11,551 nt of DNA from JAHEIJ01 sp040235565 (GCA_040235565.1 JBECLA010000111.1:1-11551), one strand, 5' to 3'. Numbered from the stretch's first letter, positions 1 to 7,935 are shown. A program made the numbers and translations. The notes: a model not told the origin generated them from the letters alone.

Positions 1-2
1 GT

Positions 3-1151
3 ATTGATACCGCCATCTCCACCATGTCCGGTGGCACCAGTCATCCACCGACGGAAAGCATGGTGGCCGCCTTCAAGGACACCGAATACGACACCGGACT
101 GGATCTGACCCTGTTGCAGGAAATCGGCTTTTACTTTCGTGAAGTGCGCAAAAAATATCATCAGTTCGAAAGCGAATTCACCGGTCTGGATACCCGCGTG
201 CAGGTCAACCAGGTGCCGGGCGGCATGATTTCCAATCTGTCCAACCAGCTCAAGGAACAGGGTGCCCTGCATCGCATGAACGAAGTGCTGGATGAAATTC
301 CGCGCGTGCGCAAGGAACTCGGTTATCCGCCGCTGGTGACCCCGACGTCACAAATTGTCGGCACCCAGGCAGTGCTGAATGTGCTCACCGACGAGCGATA
401 CAAGACCATCACCAATGAAGTGAAGCTCTACATGCAGGGTCGCTACGGCAAGGCACTGGGCGAAGTCAGCCCACAAGTGCGGCATATGGCAATCGGCAAT
501 GAAGAAGTAATCGAATGCCGGCCGGCTGATTTAATCCCGAAAGAAATGGATAAACTGCGTCAGGAGATCAACGAGCTGGCCAAGTCGGAAGAAGACATTC
601 TTACCTATGCGATGTTTCCGGATCTGGGTCGTGAATTTCTGGAACAACGCGAGGCCGGGACCTTGATGCCGGAACCGCTGGAACCGGCTGACAGCAATAC
701 CAATGGTGGGAAAAAAGCCGCGACCGAGTTCAATGTCAGCATGCACGGTGAAACCTATCACGTCAAAATTACCGGTAAAGGTTACACCACCCACGATAAA
801 CGTCCGTACTACATCACGATTGATGGCGTGCCCGAAGAAATCCTGCTCGAACCACTGGAAGAGATCAGTCTGGGTGAAGGTGAAGAAGTGAAAGGTCGCG
901 TCGCTATCTCCGGCAGTGGTCGTCCGCGCGCGACCGAACCGGGTCATGTCACTACCTCCATGCCAGGGAATATCGTCGATGTGCTGGTGAGTGTCGGTGA
1001 TAAAGTCAGTGCCGGCGATCCGCTGTTGATCACCGAAGCGATGAAAATGGAAACCGAAGTCCAGGCGCCGGTTTCCGGCGTGGTGACGGAGATTCATGTC
1101 AAGAAAGGTGAGAGCGTCACCCCGGATGAAACCTTGATTGAAATCGAATAA
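3..1151 (+). CDS. oadA: Biotin-dependent carboxyltransferase subunit (oxaloacetate decarboxylase alpha / pyruvate carboxylase subunit B), 3' part
   Basis: The open frame enters from the left edge: codons from position 3 read in frame (IDTAISTMSGGTSHPPTES) into the first internal Met at 24, so the start lies outside the window. The visible part is the end of the DRE-TIM carboxyltransferase barrel, the conserved carboxylase region (roughly 150-900), a short linker, and a C-terminal biotinyl domain with the EAMKMET motif. The biotin-accepting Lys codon is at 1044-1046. The family moves a carboxyl group between carboxybiotin and pyruvate/oxaloacetate. In proteobacteria it is either the alpha subunit of the Na+-pumping oxaloacetate decarboxylase or subunit B of a two-subunit pyruvate carboxylase. 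No beta or gamma membrane subunit follows, so the PycB role is at least as likely, and the upstream neighbour would decide. It ends in TAA, and maf starts 54 nt later. I see no terminator between them. Confidence 0.9.
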   Translation: MDTAISTMSGGTSHPPTESMVAAFKDTEYDTGLDLTLLQEIGFYFREVRKKYHQFESEFTGLDTRVQVNQVPGGMISNLSNQLKEQGALHRMNEVLDEIPRVRKELGYPPLVTPTSQIVGTQAVLNVLTDERYKTITNEVKLYMQGRYGKALGEVSPQVRHMAIGNEEVIECRPADLIPKEMDKLRQEINELAKSEEDILTYAMFPDLGREFLEQREAGTLMPEPLEPADSNTNGGKKAATEFNVSMHGETYHVKITGKGYTTHDKRPYYITIDGVPEEILLEPLEEISLGEGEEVKGRVAISGSGRPRATEPGHVTTSMPGNIVDVLVSVGDKVSAGDPLLITEAMKMETEVQAPVSGVVTEIHVKKGESVTPDETLIEIE

Positions 1152-1205
1152 AGTAATCTTCAATAACAGAATTTCCAGCCACGCTGTACTTTGATATCGT
1201 TTTCC

Positions 1206-1781
1206 ATGCAACTCATCCTCGCATCGACATCACCGTTTCGCAAAAGCGTGCTGGAAAAACTCGGCCTGAGCTTTGACTGCCACGCCCCTGAAGTTGACGA
1301 AACCCCGCAAGCCGGCGAAACCCCTGCCCAACTGGTTGAACGCCTGTCCATTGCCAAGGCACAGGCCGTCGCCGCGCACTATCAACAGGGTTTGATTATT
1401 GGTTCGGATCAGGTTGCGGTAATCGATAATGAAATTCTGGGCAAACCCGGCAATCACGAAAATGCCGTAACGCAACTGGAACGCGCTTCCGGTAAAACGG
1501 TAACGTTTTTAACCGGCCTGGCGCTGGTGAATGCAAAAAGCGGTTCGATCCAGGCCGAGGTGGTGCCGTTCAAGGTCGTCTTTCGGCAACTCACCCCCTC
1601 GCAGATCGTCAACTACCTGCATGCCGAGCAACCTTATCACTGCGCCGGCAGTTTCAAATCGGAAGGACTGGGGATTGCCTTGTTTGAACGCCTGGAAGGT
1701 GACGACCCCAACACGCTGATCGGCTTGCCGTTAATTCGTTTGATCCGCATGTTGGAAAAAGAAGGCCTGACCATTATCTAG
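1206..1781 (+). CDS. Maf family nucleotide pyrophosphatase, YceF (7-methyl-GTP) type
   Basis: A 191-residue protein closely resembling E. coli YceF throughout. It has the N-terminal Maf signature ASTSPFRK (residues 6-13), the VDETP motif (30-34), the GSDQV motif with the likely catalytic Asp68, and the YceF-like stretches HCAGSFKSEG (145-154) and ERLEGDDPNTLIGLPL. Maf proteins cleave non-canonical or modified nucleoside triphosphates to the monophosphate and pyrophosphate in the cytoplasm. The YceF branch is known to prefer 7-methyl-GTP. I chose ATG 1206 over the in-frame ATG at 1191 because homologues begin M-x-LILASTS and the extra five residues have no counterpart. No strong Shine-Dalgarno is visible for either. 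It converges with the sppA gene across a 29-bp gap. In E. coli this gene adjoins yceD-rpmF, but here oadA lies upstream instead. Confidence 0.9.
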   Translation: MQLILASTSPFRKSVLEKLGLSFDCHAPEVDETPQAGETPAQLVERLSIAKAQAVAAHYQQGLIIGSDQVAVIDNEILGKPGNHENAVTQLERASGKTVTFLTGLALVNAKSGSIQAEVVPFKVVFRQLTPSQIVNYLHAEQPYHCAGSFKSEGLGIALFERLEGDDPNTLIGLPLIRLIRMLEKEGLTII

Positions 1782-1810
1782 GACAGGCTGACCATCACGC
1801 GAGAATAGCA

Positions 1811-2782
1811 TTAACGCAGTGTGGTGTTGTTGACGCCCAGCTTGTCTCCCATTACGCGGGCCATCGCCAGGCCGATGCGATCGGCAAACCGTTGCCAGTA
1901 ATCGGGGCGCGGCGTGAAGTCGATCATTTTTTCCTGTTGAATGATTTCACGTGCCACATAACTGCTGCTGCCCAGGCCATCGACCAGCCCCAACTCGACA
2001 CTTTCCTCACCGGTCCAGAACAGCCCGGAAAAGATCTTCGGATCATCCACCAGGCGATCACCGCGACCTTGTTTGACGGCATCAATAAACTGTTGATGAA
2101 TGTTGCCTAACATCTTTTTAAGATGCGCCACATCGGCCGGATTTTCCCTGGAGAAAGGATCCAGCATTCCTTTGTGTTCCCCGGCGGTATACAGACGTCG
2201 TTCAATACCCAGTTTATCCATGGCCCCGGTAAAACCAAAGCTGTTCATCAGCACACCAATCGACCCCACCACGCTGGCCTTATCGGCGTAGATCTCATCT
2301 GCCGCCGCGGCAACATAGTATCCCCCGGAAGCGGCCATGTCGGTGATCACCGCATAGAGTTTTATCCTGGGATATTTTTCACGCAAGCGGACGATTTCGT
2401 CATACACGTAACCCGCCTGTACCGGGCTGCCACCCGGACTATTAATACGCAAAATCACCCCGGCGGTATTTTTATCGTCAAACGCAGCCCGCAGGCCGCC
2501 AACGATGTTATCGGCATTGGCCTCGGTGTTATCCGCAATCATGCCTTTGAGTTCCACCACCGCGGTATGTTTCCCGACGGTAATCCCCTTGCCCCCTTCC
2601 TCAGGTAAAAACAGCGCAAAGAAAACCAGAAACAAGTAGGACATAAACAGGGCGAGAAAGAAAATGTTCCAGCGTCGTCGCCGGCGTTGTTCATTCAGGG
2701 CGGCGAACGCCAGACGAGTCACAATGTCTTCTTGCCATTGCGGCGTATTTCTTTCGGTATCGGAGGAACTGTTTTCAGACAT
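1811..2782 (-). CDS. sppA: Signal peptide peptidase SppA-type, S49 family membrane serine protease
   Basis: A 323-residue protein with an Arg-rich cytoplasmic segment (RRRRRW, 33-38) followed by a single hydrophobic helix (about 39-60), giving an N-in topology with the protease domain outside the inner membrane. The S49 core begins around residue 72. It shows the RINSPGG motif (112-118), the nucleophile Ser152 in DMAASGGYY, and a Lys204 in TAGEHKGM at the place of the general-base Lys of the Bacillus SppA Ser/Lys dyad. Length fits the short single-domain SppA rather than the duplicated 67-kDa E. coli form. These enzymes degrade leftover signal peptides in the membrane. It is the last gene of the rluC-HAD-sppA unit. 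Its ribosome site AAGGA (minus strand, 2794-2790) overlaps the HAD stop codon, so translation is probably coupled. Confidence 0.92.
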   Translation of the reverse strand: MSENSSSDTERNTPQWQEDIVTRLAFAALNEQRRRRRWNIFFLALFMSYLFLVFFALFLPEEGGKGITVGKHTAVVELKGMIADNTEANADNIVGGLRAAFDDKNTAGVILRINSPGGSPVQAGYVYDEIVRLREKYPRIKLYAVITDMAASGGYYVAAAADEIYADKASVVGSIGVLMNSFGFTGAMDKLGIERRLYTAGEHKGMLDPFSRENPADVAHLKKMLGNIHQQFIDAVKQGRGDRLVDDPKIFSGLFWTGEESVELGLVDGLGSSSYVAREIIQQEKMIDFTPRPDYWQRFADRIGLAMARVMGDKLGVNNTTLR

Positions 2783-2792
2783 CGAGAATTCC

Positions 2793-3464
2793 TTAAGCTG
2801 CTTTATTCACATTGGCCTTTAACCAGGCCGCCACTTCACCCAGACTGTCGAGACAGGCCAAGGGCTCACAGGCTAGCAGGCGTGCCTTGTCATGTACACC
2901 GTAACTGACACCCAGTGACCTGGCGCCGGCATTGCGGGCCATTTGAAGATCAAACTCGGTGTCCCCGACCATCAACGTCGCAGCGGGTTCGACGCCCAGC
3001 CAGTCCATGATGTCCAGCAACATTTGCGGATGTGGCTTGGAGTGGGTTTCATCGGCACAGCGGGTATAATGAAAATATCCGCCCAGTGCTGTTTCTTCCA
3101 GCACTTTATCCAGACCCTGTCGACCTTTACCGGTCGCCACCGCGAGAAAGTGGCCTTGGGCATGCAATTCATGAATTAATCGCTCTGCGCCTTCAAACAG
3201 AGGGGATGGTGTTTCATTGCTGTCGAGGAAATGATGGCGATAATGGGTCACCAGCGCATCATGCTGTTGATCCGTGCCTTGCGGATACAACGTCACCAGC
3301 GCCTCGCGCAGACCCAGACCGATAATATTACGCAGGGCCGCGTCACTTCGGTGCGGCAGGCCGGTTTCCTCAATCGCCGCACGCAGGCAGGCCACGATGC
3401 GGGCTTCGGAATCCATCAGGGTTCCGTCCCAGTCAAACACGATCAGTCGGGTTGCATTACTCAT
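2793..3464 (-). CDS. HAD-superfamily phosphatase, phosphoglycolate-phosphatase-like
   Basis: A 223-residue HAD hydrolase with all four motifs. Motif I is FDWDGT with nucleophile Asp11 and acid/base Asp13; motif II has Thr111 in VATGKG; motif III is Lys143 in SKPHP; motif IV is VGDTEFD with Asp168 and Asp172 for Mg2+. A helical cap lies between motifs I and II (about 18-85), as in the phosphoglycolate phosphatase / beta-phosphoglucomutase branch. It should remove phosphate from a small phosphorylated metabolite in the cytoplasm. The exact substrate cannot be read from sequence, so no symbol is given. Its ATG overlaps the end of rluC by 8 nt, and sppA starts 10 nt after its stop. A HAD gene between rluC and an SppA-type gene is, as I recall, also seen in Pseudomonas. 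Confidence 0.9.
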   Translation of the reverse strand: MSNATRLIVFDWDGTLMDSEARIVACLRAAIEETGLPHRSDAALRNIIGLGLREALVTLYPQGTDQQHDALVTHYRHHFLDSNETPSPLFEGAERLIHELHAQGHFLAVATGKGRQGLDKVLEETALGGYFHYTRCADETHSKPHPQMLLDIMDWLGVEPAATLMVGDTEFDLQMARNAGARSLGVSYGVHDKARLLACEPLACLDSLGEVAAWLKANVNKAA

Positions 3465-4425
3465 AGTCTAGGTTCAAGTTGTGTAATACCTGTTGCAATT
3501 CTTCATCCAGCGGTGCGATCACTTCGATTGCCGGTTCGCCTTCGGTCAGTTGAAAGCGCAGCGCCCGGGCATGCAGGAACAAGCGTTTCAGACCAACTTC
3601 GCGCAATTGGCGATTAAAGTCGTCGTCCCCGTACTTGTCATCTCCGGCAATGGGGTGTTTCTGGCTCGCCGCATGCACCCGCACCTGGTGCGTTCGGCCG
3701 GTTTCCAGCTTCACTTCCACCAGACTGGCCGTCTGGCTGACCGCCAGGGGACGAAACACACTCGAGGCCGGTTTACCGGTCGGGTCAACCCGGACCATGC
3801 GTTCCCCGGAGCGCAGGACATTTTTCAGTAACGGTGCCGTCACCCGGCGCTGCCCGCCCCGCCACGTTCCCTTCACCAGGGCAAGATAGCGCTTGTCCAT
3901 GCGGTTGTGACGCAAGAGTTCATGCAGGCGCCGCAACGCGCTGCGCTTCTTGGCAATCAACAAACAACCGGATGTCGCCCGATCCAGACGGTGTACCAGT
4001 TCCAGGTACGGCGCCGTGGGCCGCAGGGCCCGCAAACCTTCAATCACGCCGAAGCTGAGGCCACTTCCGCCGTGTACGGCCAGTCCGCTGGGCTTGTTCA
4101 GGATCAGCAGACGATCATCTTCATACAGAATGGCCGTTTCAAGCTGTCGCAAAACGTGCTCTGCCGGGCGAACGGGGGCGCTGCGTGGCGCGAGCCTGAC
4201 CGGCGGGATCCGGACCGTATCACCGGCCTTGAGTCGGTATTCGGGACGGATGCGTCCCTTGTTTACCCTGACCTCACCCCGGCGGACAATGCGATAAATA
4301 AGACTGCGGGGCGCGCCTTTCAACCGGCCGAGCAGAAAATTATCCAGCCGTTGACCGGCAAGATCGGCGCTGATCTCGACCATTTCGACCCCAGTTTGTT
4401 CATATTTGTCCGCAGACCCGGTCAT
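3457..4425 (-). CDS. rluC: 23S rRNA pseudouridine(955/2504/2580) synthase RluC
   Basis: A 322-residue protein of the RluA/RluC/RluD family. The N-terminal S4 RNA-binding domain (about 18-78: GQRLDNFLLGRLKGAPRSLI, GEVRVNKGRIRPEYRLKAGD) is followed by the synthase domain. That domain has LNKPSGLAVHGGSGLSFGVI (109-128) and the catalytic HRLDRATSG, with Asp148 as nucleophile, plus LLKNVLRSGERMVRV and TGRTHQVRVH further on. The GGSGLSFGVIEGLRALRP stretch is typical of RluC rather than RluD. The enzyme isomerises three uridines of 23S rRNA. E. coli has Asp where this protein has Ala150 in the active-site motif. The start at 4425 matches E. coli RluC in length, but Met15 is an alternative with a GGGG tract upstream. 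No convincing promoter is visible. A GATAAAAT box sits only about 9-16 nt before the ATG. It heads the minus-strand unit and diverges from rne. Confidence 0.95.
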   Translation of the reverse strand: MTGSADKYEQTGVEMVEISADLAGQRLDNFLLGRLKGAPRSLIYRIVRRGEVRVNKGRIRPEYRLKAGDTVRIPPVRLAPRSAPVRPAEHVLRQLETAILYEDDRLLILNKPSGLAVHGGSGLSFGVIEGLRALRPTAPYLELVHRLDRATSGCLLIAKKRSALRRLHELLRHNRMDKRYLALVKGTWRGGQRRVTAPLLKNVLRSGERMVRVDPTGKPASSVFRPLAVSQTASLVEVKLETGRTHQVRVHAASQKHPIAGDDKYGDDDFNRQLREVGLKRLFLHARALRFQLTEGEPAIEVIAPLDEELQQVLHNLNLDYE

Positions 4426-4484
4426 GGCGGCATTTTATCAGTTTCCGTTCCCCGCTGTCGGAAAAACTCTGCGACATCAAGTGA

Positions 4485-4513
4485 TTGCCGCCCTTGCCAA
4501 TCATTGATATAGT
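4485..4513 (+). promoter_or_regulatory. Predicted sigma70-type promoter of rne
   Basis: A -35 element TTGCCG (4485-4490) and a -10 element TATAGT (4508-4513) are separated by exactly 17 bp. The -10 is preceded by TG at 4505-4506, one base before it, the extended -10 arrangement. Transcription would start near 4520, giving rne a leader of about 320 nt, close in size to the long autoregulatory leader known for E. coli rne. This is inferred from the sequence only; a weaker start elsewhere in the gap cannot be excluded. Confidence 0.6.
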
Positions 4514-4519
4514 CCGACA

Positions 4520-4838
4520 AATTCCGGGTGATCCGGGAAGCTGTAGCGCTGATACTGCTGCAGCCGGAAACGACCGAATTTTTGTCACCTGCCTGAGTCC
4601 GGTGACAACATGTGACAGCCGTTCGTAGTGATTTATCGTTTTGAACGGCATTTGGATGAACATCCGCGCTCCCATGGTCTGAACGCTGAGTCAGGCATGG
4701 TGGGCAGACCCAACAGCAGGACCGGGCGCAGAACGCTGCGCACACCGTAACGGCAAGGCCCTGCTCGCGATAACCGGTCTGGACGATCCCACCGGTCAGT
4801 AATGACTGTGGTCGAGCGCCATAGCGTAAGGTTTTACA
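4520..4838 (+). promoter_or_regulatory. Long structured 5' leader of rne mRNA
   Basis: The 413-bp gap between rluC and rne carries no convincing gene. Downstream of the predicted start I find consecutive inverted repeats: 4522-4538 (6 bp including one G-U, 5-nt loop); 4540-4564 (8 bp with one G-U, 9-nt loop); 4582-4608 (8 perfect bp, 11-nt loop); 4618-4649 (7 perfect bp, 18-nt loop containing the A/U-rich GAUUUAUCGUUUU); 4654-4665 (4 bp, 4-nt loop); 4676-4710 (6 bp, large loop); 4726-4741 (6 perfect bp closed by an AACG tetraloop); and 4773-4796 (6 bp, 12-nt loop). The rne ribosome site TAAGG (4827-4831) follows, 7 nt before the ATG. In E. coli, RNase E binds a hairpin in its own leader and destabilises the message. 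A similar feedback role is inferred here from position and structure, not from a motif match. Confidence 0.6.
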
Positions 4839-7343
4839 ATGAAAAGAATGCTGTTTAACGCCACACAGCCGGAAGAGCTGCGTGTCGCCCTTGTCGATGG
4901 TCAACGTCTTTACGATCTCGACCTCGAAACCACCCACCGCGAAACCAAGAAAGCCAATATCTACAAGGGTAAAATTACCCGCATCGAGCCCAGCCTGGAA
5001 GCCGCCTTTGTCGACTACGGTGCCGAGCGGCATGGTTTTCTGCCCCTCAAGGAAATTTCCCGCAATTACTTCAAATCCGAGGCGGACCTGTCCGGGCGGG
5101 TAAATATCAAGGACGTGGTGACCGAAGGCCAGGAACTGGTGGTGCAGGTCGCCAAGGAAGAACGTGGCAACAAGGGTGCCGCCCTGACCACCTTCATCAG
5201 CCTGGCGGGCCGCTATTCGGTGCTGATGCCCAACAACCCTCGCGCCGGTGGGGTGTCACGCCGCATTGAGGGCGAGGAACGCACTGAAGCCCGGGACGCC
5301 CTGAGCGAGCTCGATATCCCCGGCGACATGGGCCTGATCATTCGCACTGCCGGTGTCGGCAAGAGCGTCGAGGAACTGCAGTGGGATCTGGATTATCTGC
5401 TCAATCTGTGGAAATCCATCGAGGATGCCTCGCAGCAGCGCCAGGCACCGTTTCTGATTTACCAGGAAAGCAGCCTGATCACCCGTACCATCCGCGATTA
5501 TTTCCGGAATGACATCAATGAAATCGTCATTGATGAAAAAGGAGTCTATGAGCAGGCGCGTGAGTTCATGGCCCAGGTCATGCCGCACAACATCGACAAG
5601 ATCAAGCTGTACCAGGATCCGGTCCCCCTGTTTACCCGTTATCAGATCGAGTCGCAAATCGAATCGGCGTTTCAGCGTGAAGTCCGCCTGCCCTCCGGTG
5701 GTTCTCTGGTGATCGACCATACCGAGGCCCTGGTATCGATTGACATCAACTCGGCTCGCGCCACCAAGGGGGGCGATATCGAGGAAACCGCGCTGAATAC
5801 CAACCTGGAAGCCGCCGACGAAATTGCCCGCCAGCTGCGTTTACGGGATCTCGGCGGTCTGGTGGTGATCGACTTTATCGATATGACCCCGGCGCGTAAC
5901 CAGCGTGAAGTGGAAAATCGCTTGCGGGAAGCACTGAAAGTGGATCGGGCACGGGTCCAGATCGGGCGCATCTCCCGTTTTGGTCTGTTGGAAATGTCAC
6001 GCCAACGCTTGCGGCCTTCGTTGGGCGAATCGATCCATCTCCCCTGCCCCCGCTGCAGCGGTCAGGGTACGATTCGGGGCATCGAATCCATCGCCCTGTC
6101 GATCCTGCGCGTGATCGAAGAAGAAGCGATGAAGGAAAAAACCGCCCGAGTGATTGCCCAGGTACCGGTCGATGTGGCGACCTTCCTGTTGAACGAGAAG
6201 CGCGAGATGCTCTCCGATATCGAAAAACGGCAAAAGGTCAATCTGCTGTTGATCCCGAATACCGCACTGGAGACGCCCCATTATGATGTCGAACGGATCC
6301 GCAGCGGTGAAACCACGGAGGAAGCCAAACAATTCAGTTATGAACTGGCGACGCATAAACCGGATGAAATTCTGGAAGCCTTGAGCAGCGCGGCTGCAAC
6401 CGCCAAAACCCGCGAAGAACCCGCGGTGAAATCCGTCGCCCCGGCGGCGCCCCGCCCGATGGTGGCGCCAGCGCAAAAGCCCGGCTTGTTCGTCCGGCTC
6501 TGGCGTGCCTTGTTTGCCAGAGGCGAACCGGTCAAACCCGGGCGTAAAAAAACCACCAGCAAGAAACGCACTGGCCCACAAAAAGGTCGTGGCAAAACCG
6601 GGACCCGTCGCGGCGGACAGCAACGCCGTGCCGAAGGCGCACCGGCCAAATCCAGACCCGCGTCGCAAAAGCGCGACGAACAGCAACGCGCAGACAAGAA
6701 ACCGACGCCGAAACAGGCAGCGGCCAAGTCCGCCAAAGCCGAGGAACAAGCGGAAAAACCAAAATCGGATGAAGCCGGTCAGCAAGCCAAAACGACCAGC
6801 GGCAGCCGACGGGGTCGCCGGGGTGGTCGGCGGCGGCGTAAACCACAAACCGAGGGTACTGCTACCGCGCAACAATCCGAAGCGGGTCAGTCCCGTGAGC
6901 AACGGTCCCAGGGTGAAGCCGCATCATCCGCTCCGTCTCGGGATGAGACGGCTCAACAACCTGTAAAACCGGTCGAATCGCGTCAACCTGCCGAGGCAGG
7001 AACAAAACCTGAAGCAACCGCTCAGCCTTCTCGTCCCACGGAGGCAACCGACAGACCGGCCAGCCGGGAGAAACCGGCAGACAAGTCAGCGCCAGTAGCG
7101 ACAGCTCAGACCATGTCCGAGTCGCCCAGGCCATCGACATCGGCAACGGCCGGAGAAAATAAAGCGGCAGCCCCGGCGCAACCAAAACTGCAACAGGTAT
7201 TTACCAAACAGGAATACCTGCAGGACAAAACGCCAACCGCAAAACAGGATGAAGCCAAACCGGCAACCCAATCCGATGCCTCTCCGGTCGAAAAAAAGCC
7301 GGAAGCGATAACACCGGTAACGAGTGACGAACAAAGAACTTAA
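4839..7343 (+). CDS. rne: Ribonuclease E (RNase E), degradosome scaffold endonuclease
   Basis: An 834-residue protein whose first 500 or so residues follow E. coli RNase E closely. The N-terminal MKRMLFNATQPEELRVALVD leads into the S1 RNA-binding domain (about 37-120). The 5'-monophosphate sensor Arg169 and Thr170 are present, as are the DNase-I-like catalytic Asp302 and Asp345, and the Zn-link Cys403 and Cys406 (CPRC) that joins subunits. A short helix PGLFVRLWRALFARG (548-562) is amphipathic and sits where E. coli has its membrane-targeting sequence. The remaining part is low-complexity and rich in Ala, Pro, Gln, Glu and Lys, with basic RNA-binding patches (about 565-620 and the Arg-rich 657-668). 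It is shorter than the 1061 residues of E. coli. The enzyme makes internal cuts in A/U-rich single-stranded RNA for mRNA decay and rRNA/tRNA processing. A good Shine-Dalgarno (TAAGG, 7-nt spacing) supports the start. Confidence 0.97.
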   Translation: MKRMLFNATQPEELRVALVDGQRLYDLDLETTHRETKKANIYKGKITRIEPSLEAAFVDYGAERHGFLPLKEISRNYFKSEADLSGRVNIKDVVTEGQELVVQVAKEERGNKGAALTTFISLAGRYSVLMPNNPRAGGVSRRIEGEERTEARDALSELDIPGDMGLIIRTAGVGKSVEELQWDLDYLLNLWKSIEDASQQRQAPFLIYQESSLITRTIRDYFRNDINEIVIDEKGVYEQAREFMAQVMPHNIDKIKLYQDPVPLFTRYQIESQIESAFQREVRLPSGGSLVIDHTEALVSIDINSARATKGGDIEETALNTNLEAADEIARQLRLRDLGGLVVIDFIDMTPARNQREVENRLREALKVDRARVQIGRISRFGLLEMSRQRLRPSLGESIHLPCPRCSGQGTIRGIESIALSILRVIEEEAMKEKTARVIAQVPVDVATFLLNEKREMLSDIEKRQKVNLLLIPNTALETPHYDVERIRSGETTEEAKQFSYELATHKPDEILEALSSAAATAKTREEPAVKSVAPAAPRPMVAPAQKPGLFVRLWRALFARGEPVKPGRKKTTSKKRTGPQKGRGKTGTRRGGQQRRAEGAPAKSRPASQKRDEQQRADKKPTPKQAAAKSAKAEEQAEKPKSDEAGQQAKTTSGSRRGRRGGRRRRKPQTEGTATAQQSEAGQSREQRSQGEAASSAPSRDETAQQPVKPVESRQPAEAGTKPEATAQPSRPTEATDRPASREKPADKSAPVATAQTMSESPRPSTSATAGENKAAAPAQPKLQQVFTKQEYLQDKTPTAKQDEAKPATQSDASPVEKKPEAITPVTSDEQRT

Positions 7344-7361
7344 TCGGTTTTGTCGCAACGA

Positions 7362-7394
7362 TTAAAAAAGGGATGCCTGGCATCCCTTTTTTAA
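7362..7394. terminator. Bidirectional intrinsic terminator between rne and the phosphatase gene
   Basis: A perfect inverted repeat centred on 7378: arm 7362-7377 is the exact complement of arm 7379-7394. The GC-rich core GGGATGCC/GGCATCCC is flanked by six A on the left and six T on the right, so it gives a stem with a U tract on either strand. It lies 18 bp after the rne stop and 16 bp after the stop of the convergent gene on the other strand, and so can end both transcripts. Confidence 0.93.
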
Positions 7395-7410
7395 TTCCCT
7401 CGCATTGATA

Positions 7411-7893
7411 TTAAAGACCGTGGCTTGTTCGAATCTCGTCCAGTAAACCCCGGGCAGCTTCTTCCACCATATCGAACACACGTTCAAATCCACTCACCCC
7501 GCCATAATACGGATCGGGAACTTCTTCAATCGCCAGGTGGGGGGCAAATTCCATGAACATGCGTAAACGGGTTTCATAACCTGGCGGGCATATTTCCGAT
7601 AGCAAAGTATAATTGTCCTGATCCATCGCCAACACATAATCAAATAGCTCGAAATCCTCCACCGAGACACGCCGGGCACGTAGATCATGTAATTCGATCC
7701 CCCGTTGTTCGGCCGTTGCTTGTGCCCGGACGTCAGGCGGATTGCCAACGTGATAGGCATGGGTGCCGGCTGAATCAGTATGAATCGTGGATTCAAGGTC
7801 TTCCTGACGAACCAGGTGGCGAAAGACACCTTCAGCGGTTGGGGAACGGCATATATTGCCCATGCAGACAAATAACACTGAGACTTTTTTCAT
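7411..7893 (-). CDS. Low-molecular-weight protein tyrosine phosphatase
   Basis: A 160-residue protein of the LMW-PTP fold. The P-loop is at the N-terminus, VCMGNICRSP, with nucleophile Cys10 and phosphate-binding Arg16. The general-acid loop VPDPYYGG carries Asp127 and the flanking tyrosines. The DSAGTHAYHVG stretch (40-50) and the SARRV-like LRARRVSVEDF region are also typical. Length is standard for the family. It removes phosphate from tyrosine, or possibly arginine, residues of cytoplasmic proteins. In other bacteria relatives act with exopolysaccharide tyrosine kinases, but no kinase or polysaccharide gene is nearby, so its target is unknown. It stands alone, convergent with rne and divergent from the cytochrome operon. 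The ATG at 7893 places the P-loop at the usual distance from the start. The ribosome site is weak. Confidence 0.93.
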   Translation of the reverse strand: MKKVSVLFVCMGNICRSPTAEGVFRHLVRQEDLESTIHTDSAGTHAYHVGNPPDVRAQATAEQRGIELHDLRARRVSVEDFELFDYVLAMDQDNYTLLSEICPPGYETRLRMFMEFAPHLAIEEVPDPYYGGVSGFERVFDMVEEAARGLLDEIRTSHGL

Positions 7894-7935
7894 AAAGACA
7901 ATAATTCCAGCTCGAGTCCGACCAATTCGGGGCTA

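Noticed and set aside
531..1211. Minus-strand open frame of 226 codons opposite oadA
   Set aside because: Antisense to the biotinyl and conserved carboxylase domains; His/Phe/Gly-rich composition typical of a shadow frame.
1767..1795. Direct repeat CTGACCAT at 1767-1774 and 1788-1795 between maf and sppA
   Set aside because: Only 8 bp, 21 bp apart, no inverted symmetry and no T tract, so neither a terminator nor a credible protein site.
2123..2608. Plus-strand open frame of 161 codons opposite sppA
   Set aside because: Antisense to the S49 catalytic core, no family match and no plausible expression signals.
3907..4512. Plus-strand open frame of 201 codons opposite rluC
   Set aside because: Antisense to the conserved synthase domain; shadow of a real gene.
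4681..4738. Repeat GAACGCTG at 4681 and 4731 in the rne leader
   Set aside because: Two 8-mers 50 nt apart; each is better explained as part of its local stem-loop.
4422..5033. Minus-strand open frame covering the rluC-rne gap and the start of rne
   Set aside because: It overlaps the certain start of rne and the hairpin-rich leader, has no ribosome site and its product looks like no known family.
5997..6902. Long minus-strand open frame of 301 codons opposite rne
   Set aside because: It lies antisense to the conserved catalytic end and the repetitive tail of rne; its product is a Phe/Arg/Gly-rich mirror of rne codons with no family resemblance.
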